Part shown: positions 51,130-60,132 of the stretch, piece after piece
How positions within the stretch are numbered: position 1 is the stretch's first letter
How the letters are laid out: each line of letters starts with the position of its first letter
Source: Paucilactobacillus vaccinostercus DSM 20634
GTDB taxonomy: Bacteria; Bacillota; Bacilli; Lactobacillales; Lactobacillaceae
Direction of reading: 5' to 3'
Length of the DNA stretch: 64,000 bases
Assembly: GCF_001436295.1 (NCBI RefSeq)
Contig: NZ_AYYY01000021.1
Location: 1-64,000, forward strand
The notes under the pieces: model-generated
Databases searched by the model: none
Told to the model about the DNA's origin: nothing
The model's input: only the letters and a program-made list of their open reading frames with translations
Program-made: the position numbers and the translations under genes

Positions 51130-52290
51130 ATGAATACGAAACGAATTGTTGGGGCTGCATTGGCGAGTACCATCCTATTCGCACCCTTTGTCGGACAAAC
51201 AACGGCAGTAGCTGCGGATAGTTTTTATACTAACCAAACAAATGCTGAACGTGCTGACATTACTAACTGGGTTGCCAACACATCGGAGCAAATTGGCAAC
51301 AACATCAGTGCGCAACATATCAATCTGAACAACCTGAATGGTTCCACTTATGTTATTCAATGGGGAGATACATTATCTGGTATTTCAACCGCGACGGGAA
51401 TTTCAGTTCGTAAGTTAGCGTATGACAACAACATTGAAAATATTGATCTTATCTATGCTGGCGATACTTTGGTATTAAACCGGTCCGGATATGTGCCTAC
51501 GGGTTGGACTTACGATGGGGATGGGACCCGGGTTGCTAACACTAAGGTCACAATCAATAATTTTGTAGATAACAGTGATCATTCAGTAACTATTAATGTT
51601 TCACCAGTTGCTCCTTCAGGTGAAGGAACCAGTGATGATTCATCAAGTAGTTCAACTGATTATTCTGCACCGTCTGGTAGTAGCGTCTCAGGTGAGTCTG
51701 ATGATGATTCCGATACTTCAAACGACACAACAACTTCGGATAGCATGGATTCAGACGAATTTTCTGATGCCGTCAGTGAGAAACTGGTTGATAAATTAGG
51801 CTTGTCCGAAGATGACGCTGATAAGTTATCAATTGACTTTACTTCATCAAGTGATGACGAGGATACGGAGTCCGATGATGCCGATAGTGATACTCAAACG
51901 GTCTACGATGAAGATCAGACGGTCTCATTAAAGAATGATAAGTTAACGCAGAAAAATGCGAAGAAGCTTGCCAACAAGATTTACAAGCAGTTAGATGAAG
52001 ATGGTAAAACTGCTGATATTACGGATGCTGATGAAATTGAAGTTACAATCACTGAAGACGGTAGTGATTACAATTTCAATGTTACTTTAACAACTGAGTC
52101 GGATGAAGATAGTGACAGCGATACCACTGATAGCGAATCAGACTCAACGGAATCAGATTCGACCGATGAAGACACAACTGATGATGAAACGTCAACGCAA
52201 TCGGATGACCAAGAAACTGATTCTCAAGAAGATAATCAAAATGCAACGACATCTGATGAAGATACGGATACTACGGATTCAGACTACTAA
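51130..52290 (+). CDS. Secreted LysM protein with long acidic Ser/Asp/Thr tail
   Basis: 386 residues from the ATG after GGGAGGAAA. Signal peptide about 1-30 (IVGAALASTILFAPFVGQTTAVAA). One LysM domain about 75-120 (YVIQWGDTLSGISTATGISVRKLAYDNNI...IYAGDTLVL) binds peptidoglycan. The remaining two thirds are Asp/Ser/Thr-rich with a small folded segment between (about 250-330: KNDKLTQKNAKKLANKIYKQL, ITDADEIEVTITEDGSDYNF). No catalytic domain. Probably a wall-associated acidic protein. Cotranscribed with the anchored protein 28 bases downstream. Confidence 0.85.
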   Translation: MNTKRIVGAALASTILFAPFVGQTTAVAADSFYTNQTNAERADITNWVANTSEQIGNNISAQHINLNNLNGSTYVIQWGDTLSGISTATGISVRKLAYDNNIENIDLIYAGDTLVLNRSGYVPTGWTYDGDGTRVANTKVTINNFVDNSDHSVTINVSPVAPSGEGTSDDSSSSSTDYSAPSGSSVSGESDDDSDTSNDTTTSDSMDSDEFSDAVSEKLVDKLGLSEDDADKLSIDFTSSSDDEDTESDDADSDTQTVYDEDQTVSLKNDKLTQKNAKKLANKIYKQLDEDGKTADITDADEIEVTITEDGSDYNFNVTLTTESDEDSDSDTTDSESDSTESDSTDEDTTDDETSTQSDDQETDSQEDNQNATTSDEDTDTTDSDY

Positions 52291-52318
52291 TTAAATAATA
52301 ACGGGGGAGTCATAGGTT

Positions 52319-52789
52319 ATGCATAAGAAAAGATGGACAATTGTTGGGATTATTGTCGTTATTATTCTATTAGTGGTTGGTGGCACATACTGGAATATGA
52401 GTCATTCGGTAGCGAAAAAGGTTCCGGGGAACACTTACCGTTATCAAAGTGTTTCTAAAGACAAGGCGTTGTATATTACCTTTGCCCAGAGTGGGGATCA
52501 GGTGGTTGTTAACCAAAACAAGAGCACTGCTCTAAAAGCAGCTACTAATTCAAGCGATTTTAATTCGGAGTATCAGACGCAGTCCAAAGATGCAACTTGG
52601 ACGTATAAGGCTGATGGTGGCACGTTGACATTGGCAGAAACGTCTAAAGATAACAAAGTTTCACAATGGCAATATAATAAGATTTTAGCAACCAGTAAGA
52701 AATTTACCTCGCACAGCTTTACCTATCAAATTGCTGATGCTGGGCAAGGACAAGTCAAGAGTAAGACAGTTTTTGAAAAAGTTAATTAA
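52319..52789 (+). CDS. Membrane-anchored hypothetical protein
   Basis: 156 residues: short basic start, one transmembrane helix (about 6-27, TIVGIIVVIILLVVGGTYW), then a small extracellular domain (GNTYRYQSVSKDKALYITFAQSGDQVVV, ATWTYKADGGTLTLAE, FTYQIADAGQG), lipocalin-like beta strands. No lipobox Cys. GGGGGAG precedes the ATG. Probably a partner of the LysM protein. Confidence 0.65.
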   Translation: MHKKRWTIVGIIVVIILLVVGGTYWNMSHSVAKKVPGNTYRYQSVSKDKALYITFAQSGDQVVVNQNKSTALKAATNSSDFNSEYQTQSKDATWTYKADGGTLTLAETSKDNKVSQWQYNKILATSKKFTSHSFTYQIADAGQGQVKSKTVFEKVN

Positions 52790-52792
52790 TTT

Positions 52793-52840
52793 AAATAGGT
52801 ATCTCGTGGTAAGTAGTGACCGTGGGATACCTATTTTTTT
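52793..52840 (+). terminator. Terminator of the LysM operon
   Basis: AAATAGGTATC (52793-52803) pairs with GATACCTATTT (52826-52836), followed by TTTT. Confidence 0.9.
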
Positions 52841-52979
52841 ATGCTTTTCTATGCTTCAAAAGCATAGAAGGCAAAAATAATAGGCATTGGTAGAAATGAA
52901 CATCTCAGGATAGACTGATATCTGTAGTGCAATTAGTTCATAAAATTAGCAAATGGATCAAGGAAAGAAGGGTTAGTTA

Positions 52980-53723
52980 ATGACAGTTCAAAATAAAGTG
53001 GTTATCATCACCGGTGCCTCATCAGGGATTGGTGAAGCCAGTGCAAAGTTATTAGCCGCCAACGGGGCAAAAGTGGTATTAGGGGCGCGTCGTGAAGCAA
53101 AATTAAGCCAAATTGCTGCAGATATTCGGCAGCACGGGGGCCAAGCAACCTATGCGGTGACTGATGTCACTAAAGCAGCATCTGTTCAGGCGTTGGTTGC
53201 AACTGCTAAAAAAGAGTTTGGAACCGTGGATGTGATTTTCAACAATGCCGGAATTATGCCAAGTTCTCCGATTAGTGCGTTACATGTTGATGAGTGGGAT
53301 GCGATGATCGATATTAATATCAAAGGTGTTTTAAATGGTATTGCGGCAGTTATGCCGGAATTTACCGCACAGAGACATGGTCAGATTATTACAACTTCAT
53401 CGGTCGCAGGTATTAAGAGTTTTCCTGGCGCAGGCGTGTATGGTGCGACTAAATTTGCAGTTCGTAATTTAATGGAAGTGATTCGGATGGAAAGTGCTCA
53501 GGAAGGCACTAATATCCGAACCGCCACGTTATACCCGGCGGCAATCAACACGGAATTACTTCACACAATTACGGATGAGCAAACTAGCGCCGGTATGAAG
53601 CAGTTATATGAAACCGTCGGTATTACACCAGATGCTGTAGCGCGAGTGGTTAATTTTGCGATCGAGCAACCAGTAGATGTCAATATTAGTGAATTTACGA
53701 TTTATCCAACAAAACAGGCCTAA
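52980..53723 (+). CDS. Short-chain dehydrogenase/reductase
   Basis: 247 residues, classical SDR. Cofactor site TGASSGIGEA near residue 12; NNAG at about 87-90; catalytic Ser in TTSSVAG, Tyr and Lys in YGATK. The Arg-Arg after the second strand (LGARREAKL) suggests NADP(H). First gene of a three-gene operon with a cupin and a carboxymuconolactone-decarboxylase-like protein. Substrate unknown. Confidence 0.9.
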   Translation: MTVQNKVVIITGASSGIGEASAKLLAANGAKVVLGARREAKLSQIAADIRQHGGQATYAVTDVTKAASVQALVATAKKEFGTVDVIFNNAGIMPSSPISALHVDEWDAMIDINIKGVLNGIAAVMPEFTAQRHGQIITTSSVAGIKSFPGAGVYGATKFAVRNLMEVIRMESAQEGTNIRTATLYPAAINTELLHTITDEQTSAGMKQLYETVGITPDAVARVVNFAIEQPVDVNISEFTIYPTKQA

Positions 53724-53741
53724 TGAAAGGGAGTATGAATA

Positions 53742-54170
53742 TTGAATAAAAATAAGGCACTCAGCCAAGATGGTATTTTTCCACGTGGTCCGAAAAATGA
53801 TGCCTATGCCCAATTTTTCACAGGACAAAGCTATCTGCAAGGATTAGTAAATGATGATCAAGTAACCGTCGGCGTGGGTAACGTGACGGTTGAACCAGGT
53901 TGCCGAAATAATTGGCATATTCATCATGATGGGTATCAAATTTTATTAGTGACGGGTGGTGAAGGCTGGTATCAAGAAGATGGTAAACCAGCTAGACATC
54001 TTAGTGTAGGGGATGTCGTGGTGACCCATGATGGCATTAAACATTGGCATGGGGCCACTAAGGATAGCTGGTTTTCGCATATCGCGATTACTGCCGGAAC
54101 ACCAGAATGGCTGGAGCCAGTAACCGATGCGCAATATCAAGCAGTTGAGGAGGCACAGCAAAATGGCTAA
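53742..54170 (+). CDS. Cupin-domain protein
   Basis: 142 residues from a TTG start; AAAGGGAG lies about 9 bases upstream, while a nearer ATG is out of frame. Cupin motif 1 reads NNWHIHHDGYQILLVTGGEGWYQEDG and motif 2 reads HDGIKHWHGATKDSWFSHIAI, with His residues able to hold one metal. Often paired with carboxymuconolactone-decarboxylase-like genes in redox-linked operons. Enzyme activity not predictable. Confidence 0.85.
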   Translation: MNKNKALSQDGIFPRGPKNDAYAQFFTGQSYLQGLVNDDQVTVGVGNVTVEPGCRNNWHIHHDGYQILLVTGGEGWYQEDGKPARHLSVGDVVVTHDGIKHWHGATKDSWFSHIAITAGTPEWLEPVTDAQYQAVEEAQQNG

Positions 54171-54480
54171 GAAACAGACTGCGGGACGTGATAACCTGGG
54201 AGATTTTGCACCTCAATTCGCGAAGTTGAACGATGATGTTCTGTTTGGTGAAGTTTGGTCGCAAGAAAATCAACTGTCAGCGCATGATCGGAGTTTGATT
54301 ACGGTGGCGAGCTTGATGACGCAAGGCGTCCCACAACTTGAGGCACATATTAAAATTGCAAAGCAAAATGGGGTCACAAAAGATGAAATGGTGGCGTTGA
54401 TTACACATCTCTCTTTTTATACTGGATGGCCCAAGGCATGGTCAGCGTTCGGGTTGGCCAAGCAGGTTTATCAAAATTAA
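54163..54480 (+). CDS. Carboxymuconolactone decarboxylase family protein
   Basis: 105 residues. Family core LSAHDRSLITVASLMTQGVPQLEAHIKIAKQNGVTKDEMVALITHLSFYTGWPKAW. It lacks the Cys-x-x-Cys of AhpD peroxidase-like members, so it is closer to the decarboxylase-type or uncharacterised branch. AGGAGG inside the end of the cupin gene and an 8-base overlap show translational coupling. Confidence 0.88.
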   Translation: MAKKQTAGRDNLGDFAPQFAKLNDDVLFGEVWSQENQLSAHDRSLITVASLMTQGVPQLEAHIKIAKQNGVTKDEMVALITHLSFYTGWPKAWSAFGLAKQVYQN

Positions 54481-54483
54481 TAT

Positions 54484-54523
54484 AATAAAACAGGCCAACT
54501 TCAATTAGTTGGCCTGTTTTATT
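54484..54523. terminator. Bidirectional terminator
   Basis: AATAAAACAGGCCAACT (54484-54500) pairs perfectly with AGTTGGCCTGTTTTATT (54507-54523). It lies between convergent genes. Confidence 0.92.
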
Positions 54524-54936
54524 GGCTTAGTAATGGATGCCAGATTAGAATATACGTCAAAAACAGCATGATTGCGTGGGTTAAAGATTTGCAATGCAGC
54601 TTGGTTTGATAGCTTTGTGCCTGCTGGCGCGCGGTGCACGATGTCGAATACAAAGTGAATCGTCACCTCAGTTTCGAACGGAATAGATTGATCGATGTTG
54701 ACGATGATGGTATTGTCTTGTTGCTTCACTGAGTATTGCTCTGTGAGTCGCTGATTATTAACAGTGACTTCTTCGTGATTGTAGCGTGCGAAGGGCTTCA
54801 ATGCAGCCCAGTTTGTTTTAAAGGCGTAGCACCGACGCCGTTTGTCGTTGTATTTACCATAGTATCGAATAAAGACGTGGTATTTGCCGTCCGTCCAGCG
54901 ATCCATGACGTAGTGGCGAAAGTGTTTTGATTGCAT
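54505..54936 (-). CDS. Hypothetical protein, 143 residues
   Basis: A soluble, basic, beta-rich protein (GKYHVFIRYYGKYNDKRRRCYAFKTNW, EEVTVNNQRLTEQYSVKQQDNTIIVNID, EVTIHFVFDIVHRAPAG). The ATG at 54936 follows AAGGT by 9 bases; an upstream ATG at 54954 has no ribosome site. Not recognised. Confidence 0.6.
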   Translation of the reverse strand: MQSKHFRHYVMDRWTDGKYHVFIRYYGKYNDKRRRCYAFKTNWAALKPFARYNHEEVTVNNQRLTEQYSVKQQDNTIIVNIDQSIPFETEVTIHFVFDIVHRAPAGTKLSNQAALQIFNPRNHAVFDVYSNLASITKPIKQAN

Positions 54937-55101
54937 ACGATTATTTACCTTCATAAAAAAGAATGTATTAGTATACTAGTCCTGTTTGGCCGTAAAGTGA
55001 AGAATTGACATCAAATTTAACTAAATTAAATAGATTTGACTATTGCAGGAGAATAGTTGTAATGTTAAGTGTTCAATTATTCATGGTAGGGAGAGAAAAG
55101 A

Positions 55102-55755
55102 GTGAAACATAAGAACAGTTATTTTTACATAAAACATTATTTTTTGTTGTTTGTCGGTATTATCATTATGGCAATGAGCGTTGCATTAGCTAAAATTGCT
55201 ACATTAGGAACGTCCCCGATTTCAAGTGTGCCCAACGTTTTGAGTATCATTACGCCACTAACAATTGGGCAAACGACCATTATTTTCATGACCTTGGTGA
55301 TTGTATTGGAGGCTGTTGTCCTTGGGAAAAATTTCAATCGCAAGAATGTAGTTCAAATTGTGCCAACGATTGTCTTTGGTGAATTAATCGATCTGTTTAT
55401 TCAGATTTTTGGATTTATTGATCCGCACGCATATTGGGTTAAATTGTGTCTCACAATTATTAGCATTGGTTGTCTCGCGATTGGTGTGTTTTTCGAAGTT
55501 AATTCGCGGACAATCATGATGGCTGGGGAAGGCATTGCGGCCGCATTTGCGTTTCGTCTTCGCCAGCCATTCGCGAAAATGAAAGTTCGAGCTGATATTA
55601 CAATGGTGGTGATGGCCGTGATTTTATCGGTGATATTTACGCAGTCGCTTGTCGGTGTTCGGGAAGGAACGATTTTATCTGCGATCTTTACTGGTCGAAT
55701 TATTGGATTGATCGAAGACCATATGCCAGCATTTACAAAGTGGGTACAAAATTAA
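55102..55755 (+). CDS. YczE/YitT-like integral membrane protein
   Basis: 217 residues with five or six helices. Landmarks: LFVGIIIMAMSVALAKIATLGTSPISSVPNVLS, then FNRKNVVQIVPTIVFGELIDLF, the AGEGIAAAFAFRLRQPFAKMKVRAD loop and the GTILSAIFTGRIIGLIE end are typical of the YczE family (uncharacterised membrane proteins). It starts with GTG after GAGAG. Function unknown. Confidence 0.8.
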   Translation: MKHKNSYFYIKHYFLLFVGIIIMAMSVALAKIATLGTSPISSVPNVLSIITPLTIGQTTIIFMTLVIVLEAVVLGKNFNRKNVVQIVPTIVFGELIDLFIQIFGFIDPHAYWVKLCLTIISIGCLAIGVFFEVNSRTIMMAGEGIAAAFAFRLRQPFAKMKVRADITMVVMAVILSVIFTQSLVGVREGTILSAIFTGRIIGLIEDHMPAFTKWVQN

Positions 55756-56055
55756 GAGTGACCGATGAATCCTTTACTAACAGGATTATGTATATAGCAA
55801 ATAATCAGAATGAAAAAGGTGTGAACTTAGTTGTGTATTACAAGTACATTTAATTTCCTAATTGCAGATAAAACTTAGGAATTCAGATCGATCTGTGTGC
55901 GTTGCAAGATATGGATTCGTGTTAAGCTAACACCATCCTGAAAAGGATGCCCAAGTACGACTGTCAAACCGATATCCTGCGCTGTCTATTTGATACTTCA
56001 TCGGTTTGAAAAAAGTTCCGATCGCGAGGCGATGATCGGAACTTTTTATGTGGTC
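55756..56055. other. Intergenic region with hairpins
   Basis: 300 bases between convergent genes. A small hairpin CATCCTGAAAAGGATG is near 55933, AAACCGAT/ATCGGTTT arms lie at about 55967 and 56000, and the operon terminator lies at 56010-56047. Possibly a short structured RNA; no promoter defined. Confidence 0.4.
56010..56047. terminator. Terminator of the exopolysaccharide operon
   Basis: AAAAAGTTCCGATC (56010-56023) pairs perfectly with GATCGGAACTTTTT (56034-56047). Confidence 0.92.
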
Positions 56056-57378
56056 TTAATGATCTTTGGATTGAATTAATTGTTGGCGCTTAGGGCTGAC
56101 CCACGTTCCAGAACCAAATCCTAAGATTGTTTTGAGTGCTGGGATAAACGTTACTGCAATTGTGATAGGGTTGATCATCCAAAAGAACAGCATGTAGAGG
56201 GGAGCAAAAATAAGATATTTTAATTTGGCACCGTGATGATCCAGAATCAAGGCAGCAAGCAGCTGCAAGAGACCGGCCAACATTTCAAATGTGACGAAGA
56301 TAAATGACATTTCAATGCTATGAAAGAAGCGTTCCACGTTACCCGTCATTAGGAAATAGAGCAGGGTTATCAAAAAGATGGCAGTTGTAATGATGAAGAA
56401 AAACGACCACACGATGGAAAGCGTTGAGTCAATGAACATTGATAATTGGTAGCGGTGTTTGATGGGATGGAAGACAAATTTTTTTATGTTTGTGAGCCAA
56501 ACTTCTGTGCCGCCCTGTGCCCAACGCTTTCGTTGCTTGTATAGATCACCGATGGTTTCGGGAACGTTCATATGAAAAACGATATTGGGTGCAAATCGTG
56601 GAACCGCACCGATCATTTGATGATCCCAAGCGATACTAATATCTTCGGTGGCTCGATTTTGTCGGAAGCCACCCACGTCAATGAGAAATGATTTACGATA
56701 CATGGTATTGGCACCACTATAGGCATACATCGAATCATTAACTGCCGATTGACTACGTTTTATGACGCCCACAATACTTGAAAATTCAACCGTTTGCGAT
56801 TTACCGATTAATTTGGTGCGATTTTGAACATCCATGTTGGCAGTGACGGCCGAAGTGTTGAGGTCTCGATCGTGAACGAAATAATTCATATATTTCATCA
56901 AGGCGTCAGGTTCAGGAATTGTATCGGCATCATTACTGAGAATGTAGTCCCCTTTAGCAAAGTACATGCCAATATTAAAGGCGTGGGCTTTACCTTTGTT
57001 CTTAACAATTTCAATCATTCGTAGACGGGGAAAACGTTGCTCTAACCGCTTAATGATCGTTGCAGTTTCGTCAGTTGAACCATCATTCATAACAAGAATT
57101 TCAAAATTGGTGTAGTTGAGTTGTTCAAACAGGTATGTAATAGTGGATTCGATCATGACCTCTTCATTGTGAGCGGGGATCATAATCGTGATCATTGGTT
57201 GATCTTTGGGTGCCAGTACCTGCCAATCGTTATCTTCAGAGTTAGGTCTTAAAAAACGGTAAGACAGGGCGCCAAAGAACCAAAAGAAGGCGCCCGTAAT
57301 AGGGTATAGACAAAGGATCAGCATGGCAATTGTGATCACTGTTTGGATAGTTGTTGCTTCAAAAATATGATCAATCAT
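56056..57378 (-). CDS. Membrane glycosyltransferase family 2 (PgaC/IcaA-like)
   Basis: 440 residues: one N-terminal helix, a cytosolic GT2 domain (about 60-300) and three or four C-terminal helices. Catalytic landmarks: MIPAHNEE, NDGSTDET, SNDADTIPEPDA, ATEDISIAW and KQRKRWAQGG (QxxRW), the processive beta-glycan synthase set. Closest in layout to poly-beta-1,6-N-acetylglucosamine synthases, so an extracellular polysaccharide is likely. It is last in an operon with a small membrane protein and an EAL protein, which suggests control by cyclic-di-GMP or a degenerate receptor. Confidence 0.88.
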   Translation of the reverse strand: MIDHIFEATTIQTVITIAMLILCLYPITGAFFWFFGALSYRFLRPNSEDNDWQVLAPKDQPMITIMIPAHNEEVMIESTITYLFEQLNYTNFEILVMNDGSTDETATIIKRLEQRFPRLRMIEIVKNKGKAHAFNIGMYFAKGDYILSNDADTIPEPDALMKYMNYFVHDRDLNTSAVTANMDVQNRTKLIGKSQTVEFSSIVGVIKRSQSAVNDSMYAYSGANTMYRKSFLIDVGGFRQNRATEDISIAWDHQMIGAVPRFAPNIVFHMNVPETIGDLYKQRKRWAQGGTEVWLTNIKKFVFHPIKHRYQLSMFIDSTLSIVWSFFFIITTAIFLITLLYFLMTGNVERFFHSIEMSFIFVTFEMLAGLLQLLAALILDHHGAKLKYLIFAPLYMLFFWMINPITIAVTFIPALKTILGFGSGTWVSPKRQQLIQSKDH

Positions 57379-57405
57379 GGATAATGTTAGTCTCCGTTCT
57401 TAAAC

Positions 57406-57915
57406 TTATAGGTCGTCAAGATGCTGTTGGTCAAAGAGTTGGTGAATTTCGTCGGTATTCAGATTTTGATCACTTTCAACCCGATAATTTCGAACGGCCT
57501 GCCGGAACTGATCGTCCCCAAACCGGTCATTCATAAATTTATCCAGCTCGGTTTTGCGGGCTTTTTGATTGATCGGATTGAATGTAGGCCATTGTTCTAC
57601 AAGACGATCTCGCTTACGCGTCTGAATAATAGTCATTGAGACGGTGAAAATAAGGGATACAACCGCGAGAAATAAAAGGATGATCCCAATGAATTGAATC
57701 TCAAAAATACCTTCATGGTAACGCCAAATTGGCTGGACCTTGCCGATCGTTGTGCCAAGATAACTCCAAACGGTAATGAATACAGGGACTAATACGCAAA
57801 GCCAGCCCATAATCGCGACAAAAGTCTGCCAAATTTTAAGGCCCCAGTGACCACGGCTGAAGTAATCGTCAGTATATAATTGTTGTGAATCTTGATGTTG
57901 TTGCTTGGCTGACAT
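57406..57915 (-). CDS. Small membrane protein of the exopolysaccharide operon (PgaD-like position)
   Basis: 169 residues from the ATG after AAAGGAG. Two helices (about 35-57, TFVAIMGWLCVLVPVFITVWSYL; about 75-97, IIGI/ILLFLAVVSLIFTV), then a charged cytosolic tail ending HQLFDQQHLDDL. The layout (two helices beside a PgaC-like synthase) matches PgaD/IcaD accessory subunits, though sequence identity to them is not evident. Gaps of 16 and 27 bases to its neighbours. Confidence 0.7.
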   Translation of the reverse strand: MSAKQQHQDSQQLYTDDYFSRGHWGLKIWQTFVAIMGWLCVLVPVFITVWSYLGTTIGKVQPIWRYHEGIFEIQFIGIILLFLAVVSLIFTVSMTIIQTRKRDRLVEQWPTFNPINQKARKTELDKFMNDRFGDDQFRQAVRNYRVESDQNLNTDEIHQLFDQQHLDDL

Positions 57916-57931
57916 AGTGAGCTCCTTTTTA

Positions 57932-58729
57932 TTAGTTACTAATAGGATCAATTGGACGGCCAAATAAGTATCCTTGGCGTAAATCAATATGCAATTGTTC
58001 TGCTAGAGATTCGTCTTCTTCGTTTTCAATGCCCGTCAACACAAGGTTGATATGTTGTTCTTCTGAAAAGCGATGCCAGAACTGCAGGTTAAGATCCAGC
58101 CAAATAGAAGGATCAGTTTTACGAAAATCGCGCATGGAACACTTTAATGTATCGATCACTGGTAGCATCCATTCGATGCTACTGAGGCTAGCGTTGTCCG
58201 TACCAATATTATCGACGTCCAGTTGCATACCGTATGATTGTCCTTGGCGAATATGGTGAAGAAAACGACCTTTATTATGGTAATGTGTCCCAGGTTGAAC
58301 GTTTAATTCGACTGCCAATTTCATCGGTGCAACCTTGCTAATTGCCCAACGCACAAAATAATCAAATTCTGGACTGATGATTTGATCGTATTCTAAGTTG
58401 ATCGACAGCTGAATTTTTTCGGTCGGTAATGACTTGAAGGTATCCTCCAATAAGAAAATGACACGTTGTAGGGGCAATGTGTCTAGATTTTTAGGAAGTG
58501 TCCAAGAACCATCGGTATTTTTTTGTCTCAGAAGACATTCGTATCCCGTTAAATGACCGTTTCGATCAACTTGTTTTTGAATGAAATAGCGCAGTTCGAA
58601 TTGTTGCTGGCCTAGATAGTTATTTGAACGTTTACGGGAATGATAAAAGTACAGGCTAATAATGGTAATTGAACTGGCCAGTAAAAGCATGGATAGCCAG
58701 AATAACCAGAATTCGAGTTGGTGTAGCAA
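57932..58729 (-). CDS. Membrane-anchored degenerate EAL-domain protein
   Basis: 265 residues: an N-terminal helix (about 8-30, FWLFWLSMLLLASSITIISLYFY) and an EAL-fold domain. Recognisable but altered motifs: YECLLR for E-A/V-L-R, ELNVQPG where a catalytic Glu pair is usual, LDVDNIGTDNASL for DDFGTGYSSL, LKCSMRD for VKID, and LTGIENEEDESLAEQLHIDLRQGYLFGRP for the final block. Several metal ligands are changed, so phosphodiesterase activity is doubtful; a c-di-GMP-binding or structural role is more likely. First gene of the operon. Confidence 0.82.
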   Translation of the reverse strand: MLHQLEFWLFWLSMLLLASSITIISLYFYHSRKRSNNYLGQQQFELRYFIQKQVDRNGHLTGYECLLRQKNTDGSWTLPKNLDTLPLQRVIFLLEDTFKSLPTEKIQLSINLEYDQIISPEFDYFVRWAISKVAPMKLAVELNVQPGTHYHNKGRFLHHIRQGQSYGMQLDVDNIGTDNASLSSIEWMLPVIDTLKCSMRDFRKTDPSIWLDLNLQFWHRFSEEQHINLVLTGIENEEDESLAEQLHIDLRQGYLFGRPIDPISN

Positions 58730-58957
58730 AATAACATCCTCCTAATATAAGGTATATAAAAAGTAGATTGATTTCATTTTAGTTAATATTATTTATGTCG
58801 TATAGTAGTATGCACGAATTTGTTGAAAAAAACGGCTTTTTTCGCGGTTTATATAACAAAAATGATGCGCAACATCTTGAACTTTCACTGTAAATCGGGT
58901 AACTTATGGTTAAAGAGTAAACGGTAGAAAATATATTTTGTATGGGAGAGATAACAG

Positions 58958-59503
58958 TTGGAGAATCGAGTCATGAATGATGATCGGCAGAACAAGGTAG
59001 TGTCGATGTATAATACAGGAAAAACTGTGAATATGAATTATAAACAACAAGCCCCCGATTATGGCGATATGATTAGACAGCGCGCACAACCGGTTATCTG
59101 TGAGCCGCTGGTTCGTGATACACTCGACTGGTTGACTGTCAGTTACGACTGGTTGGACTCAGAGACGGTCCGCCGAGTTCTTACATGCCTTGAACCCCAA
59201 ATTGAACAGTTGAAAGCTGAGCGACAAATTGCGGTGGACCGCGCAAAAGTTTCGTTGTGCGCACTTACCGAATTGGATGCGGCAAATCCAGACATACGGG
59301 ATAGAACACGTATACTACAGCAATTGCTGCAATTTGAAAAGCATCATGTTTCGAATGTGTCAACTTTGGATATCGTTCTTGCCACGGAACATTTAAATCA
59401 AGCAATAACTCAGTCTCATTGTTCGAGTCAACAGCCAAAGCCGCATACGCCATCTTTATCAGATACGCCGTTTAGACGACTGAAACAATTATTAAAATCG
59501 TAA
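58958..59503 (+). CDS. Hypothetical protein, 181 residues
   Basis: A soluble helical protein (RDTLDWLTVSYDWLDSETVRRVLTCLEPQIEQLKAERQ, RDRTRILQQLLQFEKHH). It starts at TTG after GGGAGAG, with an ATG at 58973 as alternative. It is divergent from the EAL gene, with about 230 bases between. Not recognised; possibly linked to the polysaccharide operon. Confidence 0.6.
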   Translation: MENRVMNDDRQNKVVSMYNTGKTVNMNYKQQAPDYGDMIRQRAQPVICEPLVRDTLDWLTVSYDWLDSETVRRVLTCLEPQIEQLKAERQIAVDRAKVSLCALTELDAANPDIRDRTRILQQLLQFEKHHVSNVSTLDIVLATEHLNQAITQSHCSSQQPKPHTPSLSDTPFRRLKQLLKS

Positions 59504-59541
59504 AAAGGACCACTCTTGGAAAAGTAAGAGTGATCCTTTTT
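59502..59541. terminator. Bidirectional terminator
   Basis: AAAAAGGACCACTCTT (59502-59517) pairs with AAGAGTGATCCTTTTT (59526-59541), one mismatch. It lies between convergent genes. Confidence 0.9.
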
Positions 59542-59549
59542 AAAATCAG

Positions 59550-59936
59550 TTAGTTATTATTTCCGATTTCGTTTTGATATGCAGGTAACATCGCTTTGTA
59601 CGATTGGTACAGTGCGATATTGGTATCGACATCATTCATCAGTGACTCGTACATTGTGAATAGAGCAGTGTTGAGATCGTCTTCATCTGTTTTAGATTCC
59701 AGCATGATCAAAACGCGCTGTTTTAGAATCTTAAATTTTTCATCATTTCGGATGAGTACTAATTGTGCGTCCTTGTAGGCTTCGGCCATTTTTTCGACTA
59801 AGGGTGCTTCTAAGTTTTCAAAACGACTGGACTGAATGAGGGCAACCTCATCTTCCGTAAATCTATCCGCATCCAAAAGGGCTAAATACGTGTCTTCGTG
59901 ACTTTTAAATGCTTTTGCATACTCGACCAAATGCAT
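59550..59936 (-). CDS. Hypothetical helical protein, 128 residues
   Basis: All-helical, acidic (FTEDEVALIQSSRFENLEAPLVEKMAEAYKDAQLVLI, LNTALFTMYESLMNDVDTNIALYQSY). Ends in NNN. GAGGTG-type ribosome site before the ATG. It could be mistaken for a YlbF-like protein, but the family pattern is not convincing. Not recognised. Confidence 0.6.
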   Translation of the reverse strand: MHLVEYAKAFKSHEDTYLALLDADRFTEDEVALIQSSRFENLEAPLVEKMAEAYKDAQLVLIRNDEKFKILKQRVLIMLESKTDEDDLNTALFTMYESLMNDVDTNIALYQSYKAMLPAYQNEIGNNN

Positions 59937-60093
59937 GCTTTCACCTCATTTATTATTCTAGTTACTAATATAGCGAAAACTGGCACGAATAGCTAGTTTT
60001 TAATTGACTGAACGGTGATTTTTAGGTGACGTCACCATGTCTAACTTTAGCACATTGTGACGGGAAAGATAATCCCTTTTTGGACGATCCTTA

Positions 60094-60124
60094 ATAAAAA
60101 ACCGTCTGAAGGAGAAGACGGTTT
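60094..60124 (-). terminator. Terminator of the coiled-coil membrane protein gene
   Basis: On the minus strand GAAACCGTC pairs with GACGGTTT (60098-60124) and a T run follows. Confidence 0.8.
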
Positions 60125-60132
60125 CAATGCAT

